Source: Micrococcales bacterium UBA2465 (lineage in GTDB: Bacteria; Actinomycetota; Actinomycetes; Actinomycetales; Microbacteriaceae). From it: DNA of 8,667 bases. The translations under genes and the position numbers were made by a program. How positions within the stretch are numbered: position 1 is the first letter of the stretch; the number at the start of each line of letters is the position of its first letter. This document shows positions 1 to 7,445 of the stretch, piece after piece. The notes under the pieces were generated by a model, which was not told the origin of the DNA, did no database searches, and saw only the letters and a list, made by a program, of their open reading frames with translations. The stretch lies in assembly GCA_002342255.1 (NCBI GenBank), contig DDPP01000069.1:1-8667 (forward strand). The letters are read 5' to 3'.

Positions 1-64
1 GCTGTTGAGTTCTCAAGGATCGGATGCATCTGCGATTTCCCGCTGGGGTCCTACGCAGAGCAAC
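1..64 (-). promoter_or_regulatory. 5' leader of an rRNA (rrn) operon lying left of the window
   Basis: Read on the minus strand, the last bases are CCTTGAGAACTCAACAGC. The TTGAGAACTCAA block is a familiar element of actinobacterial 16S rRNA leaders. The segment begins about where the downstream promoter (71-99) would start transcription. Early in the predicted transcript is TTGCTCTGCG, loosely resembling a boxA antitermination site (TGCTCT core). It is followed by a possible stem in which TCTGCG (54-59) pairs with CGCAGA (29-34) around a 19-nt loop. The 16S gene itself is not in the window and should start a short distance beyond the left edge on the same strand. The identity rests on the conserved block and the tyrS-rrn gene order known in actinobacteria. 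The boxA reading is weak. Confidence 0.68.
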
Positions 65-70
65 TTCACT

Positions 71-99
71 AACTTAGCACCTATCCGCCGTAAATCCAA
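71..99 (-). promoter_or_regulatory. Promoter P2, proximal rrn promoter
   Basis: On the minus strand a -35 TTGGAT (94-99) is followed by exactly 17 bp and a -10 TAAGTT (71-76). The -10 is preceded by TGC, which makes an extended -10 (TGnTAAGTT). Transcription would begin near position 64 and run left into the TTGAGAACTCAA leader. TAAGTT is a -10 form I recall from actinobacterial rrn promoters. The location immediately upstream of the leader motif supports this being the main rRNA promoter. No experimental start site is available. Confidence 0.66.
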
Positions 100-111
100 G
101 AGATATACGGG

Positions 112-140
112 AAAAAACCCATAAATTTTGGGCTTTTTTT
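112..140 (-). terminator. Terminator-like hairpin between P1 and P2 (bidirectional form)
   Basis: On the minus strand an A-run is followed by GCCCAAAATTTATGGGTTTTTT. CCCA (129-132) pairs with TGGG (118-121) around a 7-nt loop, a G·U pair can be added, and the flanking A-run and T-run extend the stem. The T-run follows directly, as in an intrinsic terminator. The plus strand shows the same shape with seven T's after TGGGC, so it could act in both directions. The GC part of the stem is short, so strength is uncertain. It is the only terminator-like structure after tyrS and may end tyrS read-through before the rRNA leader. It also lies downstream of promoter P1. Confidence 0.5.
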
Positions 141-240
141 CAATGTAAGTTTTCAATCGAAGTCACCAAATTCCAGCCTTTGCGGGCTAGTTTTCAGTGT
201 TTTGATTGGTTGCACTTGAGCCGGGTTCCACAACGGGATC

Positions 241-253
241 CCCAAACTTTGGG
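241..253. repeat. Perfect inverted repeat CCCAAA-1-TTTGGG
   Basis: The plus strand reads CCCAAACTTTGGG, two perfect 6-bp arms around one base. It lies just after the expected start point of promoter P1 (about position 259), so it would sit at the very 5' end of a P1 transcript. As RNA it could fold as CCCA/UGGG with a 5-nt loop. As DNA it could be a protein-binding dyad. Its arm sequence recurs in the hairpin at 112-140. Confidence 0.5.
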
Positions 254-265
254 CAACGTCTTCCT

Positions 266-294
266 ACATTACGCCTAAATAGCCGACTAGTCAA
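266..294 (-). promoter_or_regulatory. Promoter P1, distal rrn (or small RNA) promoter
   Basis: On the minus strand a -35 TTGACT (289-294) is followed by 17 bp and a -10 TAATGT (266-271). This is a strong match to the vegetative sigma factor consensus, and it lies only 22 bp after the tyrS stop codon. The 8-bp palindrome GACTAGTC (285-292) overlaps the -35 box. Transcription would start near position 259 and head left toward the terminator-like hairpin and P2. It could be the upstream member of a tandem rrn promoter pair, as many rRNA operons have, or it could drive a short separate RNA. Confidence 0.62.
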
Positions 295-315
295 ATCAGG
301 TCAGAAGAAATTTCG

Positions 316-1617
316 CTATTTTTGAAGAAAAATGCCAGCCAATGTCTTTTTGCCTCGTCTGAGAACAGCGAACTCACCCAGGATAAACGAATCCAATTTG
401 GCCAGTTCATCTTCGACCTTTAGGTTATTCAGATAAACGCCGCCTTCGGCAATTGCGCGCCTTCCTGCACTAGTACTGGAGACTAAGCCAGTCTGAACTA
501 GTAGCTCAACAATTGGAGTGCCAAGTGGAGCACTAGCATTTGGTAATTCTGCTAGGGCAGCTTTCAATGTTTCGGAATCAAGCGAGGCAAGATCGCCCTG
601 GCCAAACAGTGCCTGCGAGGCATCAATGGCAGCCCCAGCTGCTTCGGCTGAATGAACTAACGTGGTCACCTCGAGAGCTAATCGCTTCTGAGCTGCCCGA
701 AGGTGAGGCTCTTCAACAAGTTGGTTTTCAAGTTCAGAAATATCATTTCTAGACAGAAAAGTGAAGACCTTCAAAAGATTGATCACATTGGAATCTTCTA
801 CGTTTAACCAGAACTGATAGAAAGCATATGGCGAGGTAAGTTCAGCATCTAACCAAACTGCATTACCTTCCGACTTACCGAACTTTTTCCCTTCCGAATC
901 TGTTATCAAAGGTGTGGCGAGTATGTGTGCACTCTTGCCTTCGACCTTATGAATTAGATCTGTGCCTGAAGTGAGATTTCCCCATTGATCGCTTCCACCA
1001 ATTTGCAGGACACAGTTATTTCTTCTGTACAACTCTAAGAAATCCATTCCCTGCAGAATTTGATATGCGAATTCGGTAAACGAAATTCCAGCGTCAGAGT
1101 TAAGTCGAGCCGAAACTGCATCCTTGCTGAGCATCTTTCCCACTCGGAAATGTTTTCCAATTTCTCTCAGAAAATCAATCGAGCTCATTGATTCAGTCCA
1201 GTCCAAATTGTTTACTAAAGATGCACCATTGGCTCCATCAAAGGATAGGAACGCCTGTGCTTGCTTTTCAAGTTTAGAAACCCAACCGGCAACGGTTTCC
1301 TTGGTGTTCAAGACGCGCTCTGAAGTTGGCTTTGGATCTCCGATAAGTCCGGTCGCACCACCTATCAGCGCAATTGGTTTGTGACCGGCAAGTTGGAGTC
1401 TGCGCATCGTCAAGAGTTGCACTAGGTTACCAAGATGCAGACTCGGTGCGGTTGGATCAAAACCACAGTAGTAAGTTATCGAACCAGAATTCAACGCCTT
1501 GCGAAGTTCGTCTTCATCAGTGGAAAGTGAAATTAAACCTCGCCACTTTAACTCCTCCCAAACATCCTTAAAAGAGGAATCGTTGCTCTGCCGCGCTAGC
1601 ACTTCTTTGCTTACCAT
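316..1617 (-). CDS. tyrS: Tyrosine--tRNA ligase (TyrRS)
   Basis: This cytoplasmic class Ic synthetase joins tyrosine to tRNA-Tyr using ATP. The 433-residue product shows the full domain order. The Rossmann catalytic core carries the HIGH motif as HLGN (residues 61-64) and the KMSKS loop as KFGKS (245-249). Tyrosine-pocket residues appear in YCGFDPT (50-56), YQILQGMD (185-192) and GGSDQWGN (207-214). A C-terminal S4 RNA-binding domain spans about 365-430. The ATG at 1615-1617 lies 9 bp after the argH stop, and the only Shine-Dalgarno-like bases (TAGG) overlap that stop codon, so initiation is probably coupled to argH translation. About 20 residues precede the usual family start (EELKWRGLI), so a later start such as the in-frame GTG at codon 6 cannot be excluded. 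No terminator immediately follows the stop. Confidence 0.97.
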   Translation of the reverse strand: MVSKEVLARQSNDSSFKDVWEELKWRGLISLSTDEDELRKALNSGSITYYCGFDPTAPSLHLGNLVQLLTMRRLQLAGHKPIALIGGATGLIGDPKPTSERVLNTKETVAGWVSKLEKQAQAFLSFDGANGASLVNNLDWTESMSSIDFLREIGKHFRVGKMLSKDAVSARLNSDAGISFTEFAYQILQGMDFLELYRRNNCVLQIGGSDQWGNLTSGTDLIHKVEGKSAHILATPLITDSEGKKFGKSEGNAVWLDAELTSPYAFYQFWLNVEDSNVINLLKVFTFLSRNDISELENQLVEEPHLRAAQKRLALEVTTLVHSAEAAGAAIDASQALFGQGDLASLDSETLKAALAELPNASAPLGTPIVELLVQTGLVSSTSAGRRAIAEGGVYLNNLKVEDELAKLDSFILGEFAVLRRGKKTLAGIFLQK

Positions 1618-1626
1618 TATTAAAAC

Positions 1627-3024
1627 CTATCGGTTTCCGCTAGGCACGAGTCGCCGCAACGCACTTATTTGGTCTAGAACTCGAGCCACGCTAGTTCCGC
1701 CAGCGCCACTTCTGGCTTTAATTGAACCGGTGATGCTCAAAACTTCTCTAACTTCTGGCGTTAGGGCTGGGCTGATTGCAATCAACTCTGCATCGCTTAG
1801 TTCATCTAGGGAAAGATCTCTAGATTCAGCAAAAGCAACTAACTTTCCAGTTATCTCATGTGCTTCACGGAATGAAACTTTATTTCTAATCAACCATTCG
1901 GCAACATCCGAGGCCAAGGAATAGCCTGCGGATGCCAGCTCCTCCATTCTTGACACATTGAATTCCAGGGTAGAAACCATGCCGGTAAATGCAGGTAAAA
2001 CTAAAAGCAGATTATCCACGATGTCAAAAACCTGTTCTTTGTCTTCTTGCAGATCACGATTGTATGCCAGAGGTAGTCCCTTTAAAGTAGCAAGCAGCCC
2101 GGTGAGATCACCGATGATTCTTCCTGCCTTAGCTCTTGTGAGTTCGGCAACATCTGGATTCCTCTTAAGAGGCATGGTTGACGAACCAGTTGAGTATGAA
2201 TCTGCAATTTTTACATAGTTGAACTCTGGGCTAGCCCAGATAACTATTTCTTCTGCAAACCTGGAAAGGTTAACTGCAATCATTGAACCGATAAAGGCAA
2301 ACTCGGCAACTACATCGCGTGAAGAGGTTGCATCAATTGAGTTGGCCATAGGTGCAGTTAGTCCGAGAGCTTCGGAAACTATGTTTGGGTCCAACGCAAG
2401 TGAAGTTCCAGCTAAATCTCCAGCTCCATAAGGACTAAATGAAGCACGGTTCTTCCACTCTCCCAATCGTTCTAGGTCCCTAACCAGAGGCCAGACATGG
2501 GCAAGTAGATGGTGTGATAGCAGGACAGGTTGAGCGTGCTGGAAGTGAGTGCGGCCAGGCATCGGTTCACTCAGATGCTCGTGAGCCAAGGTTGCCAGGA
2601 CATCAATTAACGAAAGCACCTGGGTTTTGATTAGCTCTGATTGATCAATCAAGTAAAGGCGGATAATTGCTGCAGCTTGATCGTTGCGTGATCTTCCGGA
2701 AAGAATTTTCCCACCTAGATCAGGTCCAATCATTTCAATAAGCCCGCGTTCTAAAGCTGAGTGAACATCATGATCAATTGGCTTTGGTTGAAACATTCCG
2801 CTAGCCACTCGTTTATCGAGTTCGATAAGTGATTTATCTATCCGTGATAATTCTGGTTCAGTAAGGTAACCAGCTGCCTTTAGCGCAAGAATGTGTGCCC
2901 GAGTGCTTAGAACTTCATATTTTGCCAAACGCCAGTCAAACTGGATTGAGCGCGATAAAGCGGTAGCAGCTTCACTAGGGTTTTGATTAGCTCTTTCACC
3001 CCAGAGGTTTGAATTATCGCTCAT
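1627..3024 (-). CDS. argH: Argininosuccinate lyase
   Basis: This enzyme splits argininosuccinate into arginine and fumarate, the last step of arginine synthesis, and acts as a cytoplasmic homotetramer of the fumarase/aspartase superfamily. The 465-residue product has the ArgH-specific SGRSRNDQ (109-116), PGRTHFQHAQP with the catalytic-region TH at 159-160, and the lyase signature GSSTMPLKRNP (280-290). The signature's first Ser (281), Lys287 and Asn289 are conserved. Most relatives read MPQKKNP, so Leu286 and Arg288 are variants. The ATG at 3022-3024 is preferred over one 14 codons upstream because AGAGG precedes it by 9 bp and family members start about here (LWGER). The usual neighbour argG is absent. 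Upstream is pheT, 69 bp away, and downstream is tyrS, 9 bp away. Confidence 0.96.
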   Translation of the reverse strand: MSDNSNLWGERANQNPSEAATALSRSIQFDWRLAKYEVLSTRAHILALKAAGYLTEPELSRIDKSLIELDKRVASGMFQPKPIDHDVHSALERGLIEMIGPDLGGKILSGRSRNDQAAAIIRLYLIDQSELIKTQVLSLIDVLATLAHEHLSEPMPGRTHFQHAQPVLLSHHLLAHVWPLVRDLERLGEWKNRASFSPYGAGDLAGTSLALDPNIVSEALGLTAPMANSIDATSSRDVVAEFAFIGSMIAVNLSRFAEEIVIWASPEFNYVKIADSYSTGSSTMPLKRNPDVAELTRAKAGRIIGDLTGLLATLKGLPLAYNRDLQEDKEQVFDIVDNLLLVLPAFTGMVSTLEFNVSRMEELASAGYSLASDVAEWLIRNKVSFREAHEITGKLVAFAESRDLSLDELSDAELIAISPALTPEVREVLSITGSIKARSGAGGTSVARVLDQISALRRLVPSGNR

Positions 3025-3033
3025 AACTTTCTG

Positions 3034-3038
3034 CCTCT
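3034..3038 (-). promoter_or_regulatory. Ribosome binding site deciding the argH start
   Basis: The minus strand reads AGAGG, 9 bp before the ATG at 3022-3024. No comparable purine-rich site precedes the upstream in-frame ATG at 3064-3066. This supports the shorter protein, whose N-terminus also matches the family. Confidence 0.6.
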
Positions 3039-3093
3039 TTTGTTTTCTTGCCAGATTCAAAATCACTGGGTTCTAGATTGATAAGACTTTTTC

Positions 3094-5571
3094 TCATGAT
3101 CTAATTTTGGCTTGGAAGAGTTCAAAGGTCTTGGCCACTGCTAAATCTCTTGCATTACTAGCTTCTGTCTGGGTTAGAGTTCGATCGCTTGCTCTAAACC
3201 GGAGAGCAAAAGTTAGCGACTTCTCATCTGCAGCTAGATTTCCACCTCGAAAGTCATCTACCAAAATAATATCCTCGAGCAATTCGCCAGCAGCAACTCT
3301 AAGCGTTTCCAATACCAATCCTGCTGAAATGTTCTGCTTCAAAACCAAGGAAAGGTCTTGAGTGGCAGCTGGGTAAGTGTGAATCGGTTTTGCTGCAACA
3401 AAATCAGGTATCGCCTCAAAAAGTAAATCAAGATTCAATTCGAGGATTCCTAATTGTCTTGGCAAATCTGAGGTAGCAGCTATCTCGGGATGAACCTCAC
3501 CAGCGTATCCAATAACAGTTTCACCACATTTAATAACTGCGGTTCGGCCTGGGTGGAATCCCAGGGTTTCACTTTGCTCGATAGTGATTTCAAGTGCTAC
3601 CAACTCGGCAATGCTCCGTACCAAACTGACGGCATCCGCATAAGAAGCCTTAACAGCTTTTCTGCCTACTTGTTGAGTCAACCGTTCACCAGAGTAAAGA
3701 ACGCCAAGCATTAGTGGTTGGGCAGGAATACTGTCGAAGAGACTTTGCAGTTCAACATCGGTGGGTCGATCTTGCGCTGATGGCAAGGTTATGGCTGCAG
3801 CAGATTGGGATGGAAGAAAAACCGAGCCAATTTCATAAATACTCAGATTCGAAAGTGTTCTTGAACTATTTGTTTTGGCGGCTCTAAGTAAGCCTGGCAG
3901 CAAACTAGTCCTCATTTGATTAGCATCTTCTTGCATCGCGTTGGCCAGCTCAACCTTTGCTAGCGAATCCTGTGTGAATAAATTATTTTCCACTGCAGAA
4001 ACAAATGGGTAATTCAAGACTTCGACATGACCACTTGAAACCAGAGCATTTGAGATTAACCTTCTAAGTTTTTGCTTTTTTGTGAATCCTCGTCCTGGCG
4101 GAGCTACTGGCAACCTGGAAGGAATTTGATGGTAGCCTCGGATGCGCGCGACTTCTTCGACCAAATCTGTTTTGTGTTTGAGGTCCGGCCTCCAAGTTGG
4201 AGCAATCACTTCAAACCCATCGGCAACTGGTGAAACATCACAACCAATCTCAGAAAGTGTTCCCGAAATTTCTTCCGTTTGGTAGTCAACACCGGTTACT
4301 GCTTCGGCAAAAGTTTGGGGCAGGAAGATCGGATTCGATACCAAGGTCACATCGTAAACCGAACCGAGCCCTTCAACCTGACCTCCGGCTAGTTCTTCAA
4401 GTAGTTGTGCAACTCGAGCGGCAGCGTATTCGGCAACAGCAGGATCTACTCCACGCTCAAATCGTTTGGAAGCCTCACTTGGTAATTTATGGCGACGTGC
4501 AGTTCTGGAGATTGAAACACCATCGAAATTGGCGGCTTCAATCAAAACACGATTTGTTGTATTAGTAACTTCTGTTGAAGCTCCGCCCATAACACCGGCC
4601 AGCCCAATTGCTCCAGTGCCATCGACAATCACTAAATCTTCAGCGTCAAGAGTCCTAGTTTGGCCATCAAGGGTTACTAGTTGTTCCCCCCTCTTAGCTC
4701 TTCTTACCCCAAAGCCATCTTGCACTTTAGCCAAATCATATGCATGTATTGGTTGACCAAGTTCCAGCATCACGTAATTTGTGATGTCAACAATGATGGA
4801 AATAGATCTCATACCAGAAAGTTTGAGTCGGCTTACCATCCAGGCGGGAGTATTGGCGGTTGCATCAACCTTTGAAACCACTCGGGTGATGAATTTGCTA
4901 ACTCCCTGCCTGCCTCTAATCGGAGCATTGTCAGTTACTGAAACTTCAAAGCCAACCCCAGCTTGAGGTATGACTCTAGATATTGGATCGGTAAAACTTG
5001 AACCAGTGGCATGGGAATACTCTCTAGCAATACCTCTGATCGAGAAACAGTAACCACGGTCAGGAGTCACATTCACCTCTGCAGCGGAATCACTCAGTGA
5101 CAAAAGCTCCAAGGCGTCTGTGCCAACTTCAGGATCAAGCCCCATAGTCTTCAGACGGAGAATACCTTCGTGATCTTCGCTGATTCCGAGTTCTTTAGCT
5201 GAGGCTATCATTCCGTCCGAAGTATGTCCGTAGGTGCTTCTGGCTGCGATGTGAAAATCTCCGGGAAGAATAGCACCAGGCAAAGTGACCACAACTTTGT
5301 CACCTATTTCGAAATTCCTAGCTCCACAGACAATGCCTCGAACATCTTCGGCACCAACTCTTACCTGACACCAGCGGATGGTTTTTCCATTTGTTTGTGG
5401 TTCTTCAACAAAATCCAAAACTTCACCAACAACAATTGGTCCAGTTAGTCCGTATCCGTGAGCACCTTCTTCTTCCAAACCAACTTTGACAAGTTCAGCC
5501 ATCACAGTTTCAGCGGTTGCACCCTGTGGAAGTGAAACATATTCAGCTAACCAAGATAGTGGAATTCTCAT
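3094..5571 (-). CDS. pheT: Phenylalanine--tRNA ligase beta subunit
   Basis: This is the large subunit of the alpha2-beta2 PheRS that charges tRNA-Phe. It binds tRNA and edits mis-charged tyrosine, while catalysis is in the alpha subunit. The 825 residues are full length for the bacterial family. The order is an N-terminal EMAP-like tRNA-binding domain (about 42-152), a B3/B4 editing domain (about 220-395, with DITNYVMLELGQPIHAYD at 262-279 and SKRFERGVDP at 368-377), and a B5 domain (about 412-485, ending in WRPDLKHKTDLVEEVARIRGY). A catalytic-like core follows (about 495-715, MRTSLLPGLL at 553-562), then a ferredoxin-fold anticodon-binding domain (about 731-824). The ATG shares one base with the pheS stop (TAATG), implying translational coupling and balanced subunits. 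GGTGGTG at 5579-5585 is a weak SD-like site. Confidence 0.98.
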   Translation of the reverse strand: MRIPLSWLAEYVSLPQGATAETVMAELVKVGLEEEGAHGYGLTGPIVVGEVLDFVEEPQTNGKTIRWCQVRVGAEDVRGIVCGARNFEIGDKVVVTLPGAILPGDFHIAARSTYGHTSDGMIASAKELGISEDHEGILRLKTMGLDPEVGTDALELLSLSDSAAEVNVTPDRGYCFSIRGIAREYSHATGSSFTDPISRVIPQAGVGFEVSVTDNAPIRGRQGVSKFITRVVSKVDATANTPAWMVSRLKLSGMRSISIIVDITNYVMLELGQPIHAYDLAKVQDGFGVRRAKRGEQLVTLDGQTRTLDAEDLVIVDGTGAIGLAGVMGGASTEVTNTTNRVLIEAANFDGVSISRTARRHKLPSEASKRFERGVDPAVAEYAAARVAQLLEELAGGQVEGLGSVYDVTLVSNPIFLPQTFAEAVTGVDYQTEEISGTLSEIGCDVSPVADGFEVIAPTWRPDLKHKTDLVEEVARIRGYHQIPSRLPVAPPGRGFTKKQKLRRLISNALVSSGHVEVLNYPFVSAVENNLFTQDSLAKVELANAMQEDANQMRTSLLPGLLRAAKTNSSRTLSNLSIYEIGSVFLPSQSAAAITLPSAQDRPTDVELQSLFDSIPAQPLMLGVLYSGERLTQQVGRKAVKASYADAVSLVRSIAELVALEITIEQSETLGFHPGRTAVIKCGETVIGYAGEVHPEIAATSDLPRQLGILELNLDLLFEAIPDFVAAKPIHTYPAATQDLSLVLKQNISAGLVLETLRVAAGELLEDIILVDDFRGGNLAADEKSLTFALRFRASDRTLTQTEASNARDLAVAKTFELFQAKIRS

Positions 5572-6611
5572 TAGAGAACACCACCAAATTGCTTTGAGAA
5601 ACGAACATCCGCTTCAACCATGTCATGCATGTCTTTGACATCGTTGCGGAACATCAGCGTTCTCTCGATACCCATACCGAAAGCGAAACCACTGTAAACC
5701 TCTGGGTCAATCCCTGCTGCTTTCAAAACATTTGGATTCACCATGCCGCAGCCGCCCCATTCAACCCAACGTGGTCCACCTTTGGCTCCTGGATGCCAAA
5801 CATCTAGTTCCGCAGATGGCTCAGTGAACGGGAAGAACGACGGTCGCAATCTGATTTGAGCTTCAGGGCCAAACATGATTCTTGCGAAATGCTCCAAGGT
5901 GCCTTTTAGGTCTGCCATGGTTAGACCTTTATCAACTGCTAAACCTTCAACTTGATGGAAGACCGGAGTGTGAGTTGCATCCAGTTCGTCAGTTCTGAAA
6001 ACTCGTCCAGGACATAAGACATACATCGGAATTTCTCGTTCCAACAATGATCTGACCTGAACTGGTGAAGTGTGGGTTCGAAGCACCAGATGGCGGTCAA
6101 CCGGTTCGACGAAGAAGGTGTCTTGCATCGCTCGGGCGGGGTGGTCTGCATCAAAGTTCAGTGCGTCAAAGTTGAACCACTCACTTTCAACTTCTGGCCC
6201 TTCTGCTATTTCCCAACCCATACCAACGAAGATGTCAGAAATCTCGTCCTGCAGGAGCGATAGCGGATGTCTTGCCCCAGTCGGCAAAGTCATTGGTGCA
6301 GCCGTGATGTCCACTCTCTCAGTTTCAAGTTTCGCCGCTTGCTCGATCTGGTAGAAGTAAGCCTCTTTTTCTGCAAAGGCCGCGTTCAAAATGTTTCTAG
6401 CATTGGTAATTAGTTTTCCAGCATCAGCCTTCTGATCGGCTGGAAGTTTTCCTAGCTTGCTACTCAAACTTGCAATAGCAGAGTTTTCGCCAATGGTCGT
6501 CGACTTACTGGTTTTCAGTTCAGCTAAATTAGTTGCAGCTTCGATGATTTTCAAGGCGTCAGAAATCACCGTATCTACGGCTTCTGCTGAAATCGGACTA
6601 ATCTCTGACAT
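5571..6611 (-). CDS. pheS: Phenylalanine--tRNA ligase alpha subunit
   Basis: This is the catalytic subunit of PheRS, a class II synthetase that forms Phe-AMP and transfers Phe to tRNA. The 346-residue product has an N-terminal helical region (about 1-95, a coiled-coil arm in this family). Motif 1 is around [11 protein letters not shown] (132-142). Motif 2 spans 204-224 ([11 protein letters not shown] through FHQVEG). Motif 3 is [12 protein letters not shown] (309-320). The substrate-pocket sequence FTEPSAE is at 262-268. I chose the ATG at 6609-6611, 19 bp after the methyltransferase stop, because actinobacterial PheS proteins commonly begin MSE. A TTG 16 codons upstream opens the frame but would overlap the previous gene and adds an unlike, Arg-rich leader. 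The SD is poor, with only AGAAAG about 15 bp away. It is followed by pheT with a one-base overlap. Confidence 0.97.
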   Translation of the reverse strand: MSEISPISAEAVDTVISDALKIIEAATNLAELKTSKSTTIGENSAIASLSSKLGKLPADQKADAGKLITNARNILNAAFAEKEAYFYQIEQAAKLETERVDITAAPMTLPTGARHPLSLLQDEISDIFVGMGWEIAEGPEVESEWFNFDALNFDADHPARAMQDTFFVEPVDRHLVLRTHTSPVQVRSLLEREIPMYVLCPGRVFRTDELDATHTPVFHQVEGLAVDKGLTMADLKGTLEHFARIMFGPEAQIRLRPSFFPFTEPSAELDVWHPGAKGGPRWVEWGGCGMVNPNVLKAAGIDPEVYSGFAFGMGIERTLMFRNDVKDMHDMVEADVRFSKQFGGVL

Positions 6612-6630
6612 TTGGTACAAGTTTATCTTT

Positions 6631-7440
6631 CTAGTCCGAAAGACCCGTGTTCTGAGCAAAGGCGGTCATGTATAAACAAACGCTGGCAGCAGTTGCCAAA
6701 TTGAGTGACTCTGCTGCACCAAAGATTGGAATCGAAACCACCTGGTCGGCTAATTCGAGAACCTCTGGCTCGAAACCCCAGGCTTCGTTGCCCAGCAACC
6801 AAACTGTGGGACCAGATAACTTGCCCTGATTCGCTAGCTCACTGATAGGAATTCCCCCAGCATCGGCAGCCAAGACCTGCATACCGGCTTTCTTCAAAGT
6901 CGAAACTGTTTCGGCCAAATCCAAATCCACCGCAAAAGGTAAATGGAACATCGATCCAGTGGTGCTTCGAACAACTTTCGGGTTATAGATGTCAACACTG
7001 CCCGAACTGAACAGAACTCCGTCAGCTCCAGCCGCATCTGCAGCACGCAGGACTGTGCCGGCATTTCCCGGATCGCGGATCTGTGAAAGCAAAACAATCA
7101 GCTTGGGTTTTGTAGCCAGAATCTCTTCAACCGAAACATCGAATTGCTCACAGACTGCAACTACACCCTGTGGTGTGCTGGTATCTGACAGAGCTGCCAG
7201 AACTTGCTCGGAGACAACTTCAACTTCAACCCGAGCGTTTTTTGCCTTGGCGAATAAGTCAGCGTGACGAGATATCGCCTCTTCAGTAGCGAATACTTCG
7301 AGGATTAATTTTGGTCTATCGAGCGCCTCGGTGAAGCCCTGTGGGCCTTCAAGCAGAAAGAGCCCGGTTTCTTGCCGGGCATCTTTCTTTACTAACTTGG
7401 CAACCCCTCGAACCTTGGCGGCCTTGGGATCGGTCAGCAC
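6631..7440 (-). CDS. SpoU/TrmH-family RNA 2'-O-methyltransferase
   Basis: This is a SPOUT-class enzyme that uses S-adenosylmethionine, probably to methylate a ribose 2'-OH in rRNA. The exact target cannot be read from sequence. The 269 residues show an N-terminal L30e-like substrate-binding part (about 25-100, with FLLEGPQ) and then the trefoil-knot catalytic domain. Motif 1 is [16 protein letters not shown] (123-138), with the conserved Asn126 and Arg132. Motif 2 is [10 protein letters not shown] (214-223). Motif 3 is [14 protein letters not shown] (244-257). The start is GTG at 7438-7440, only 5 bp after rplT, and AAAGG lies about 13 bp upstream inside rplT. No ATG fits the family N-terminus better. 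Its place between rplT and pheS is typical of actinobacteria and fits a ribosome-related role. Confidence 0.93.
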   Translation of the reverse strand: MLTDPKAAKVRGVAKLVKKDARQETGLFLLEGPQGFTEALDRPKLILEVFATEEAISRHADLFAKAKNARVEVEVVSEQVLAALSDTSTPQGVVAVCEQFDVSVEEILATKPKLIVLLSQIRDPGNAGTVLRAADAAGADGVLFSSGSVDIYNPKVVRSTTGSMFHLPFAVDLDLAETVSTLKKAGMQVLAADAGGIPISELANQGKLSGPTVWLLGNEAWGFEPEVLELADQVVSIPIFGAAESLNLATAASVCLYMTAFAQNTGLSD

Positions 7441-7445
7441 TTGAG

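Noticed and set aside
181..260. Possible tRNA in the left intergenic region
   Set aside because: There are GC-rich inverted segments and a GGGTTCC string, but no acceptor stem, anticodon arm and T-arm set can be built on either strand.
1499..1924. Plus-strand open frame of 141 codons across the tyrS/argH junction
   Set aside because: It is antisense to two certain genes, has no recognisable domain or SD, and its Ser-rich composition is what the reverse of those genes gives.
1627..3066. Longer argH from the ATG at 3064-3066
   Set aside because: It adds 14 residues outside the family and has no SD, whereas the inner ATG has AGAGG 9 bp upstream.
4197..4565. Plus-strand open frame of 122 codons inside pheT
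   Set aside because: It is a shadow of the well-conserved pheT coding strand, with a Gln/His/Leu-rich composition and no family resemblance.
5571..6659. Longer pheS from a TTG at 6657-6659
   Set aside because: It would overlap the methyltransferase gene by 29 bp and add an Arg-rich leader unlike PheS; the ATG at 6609-6611 gives the usual MSE start.
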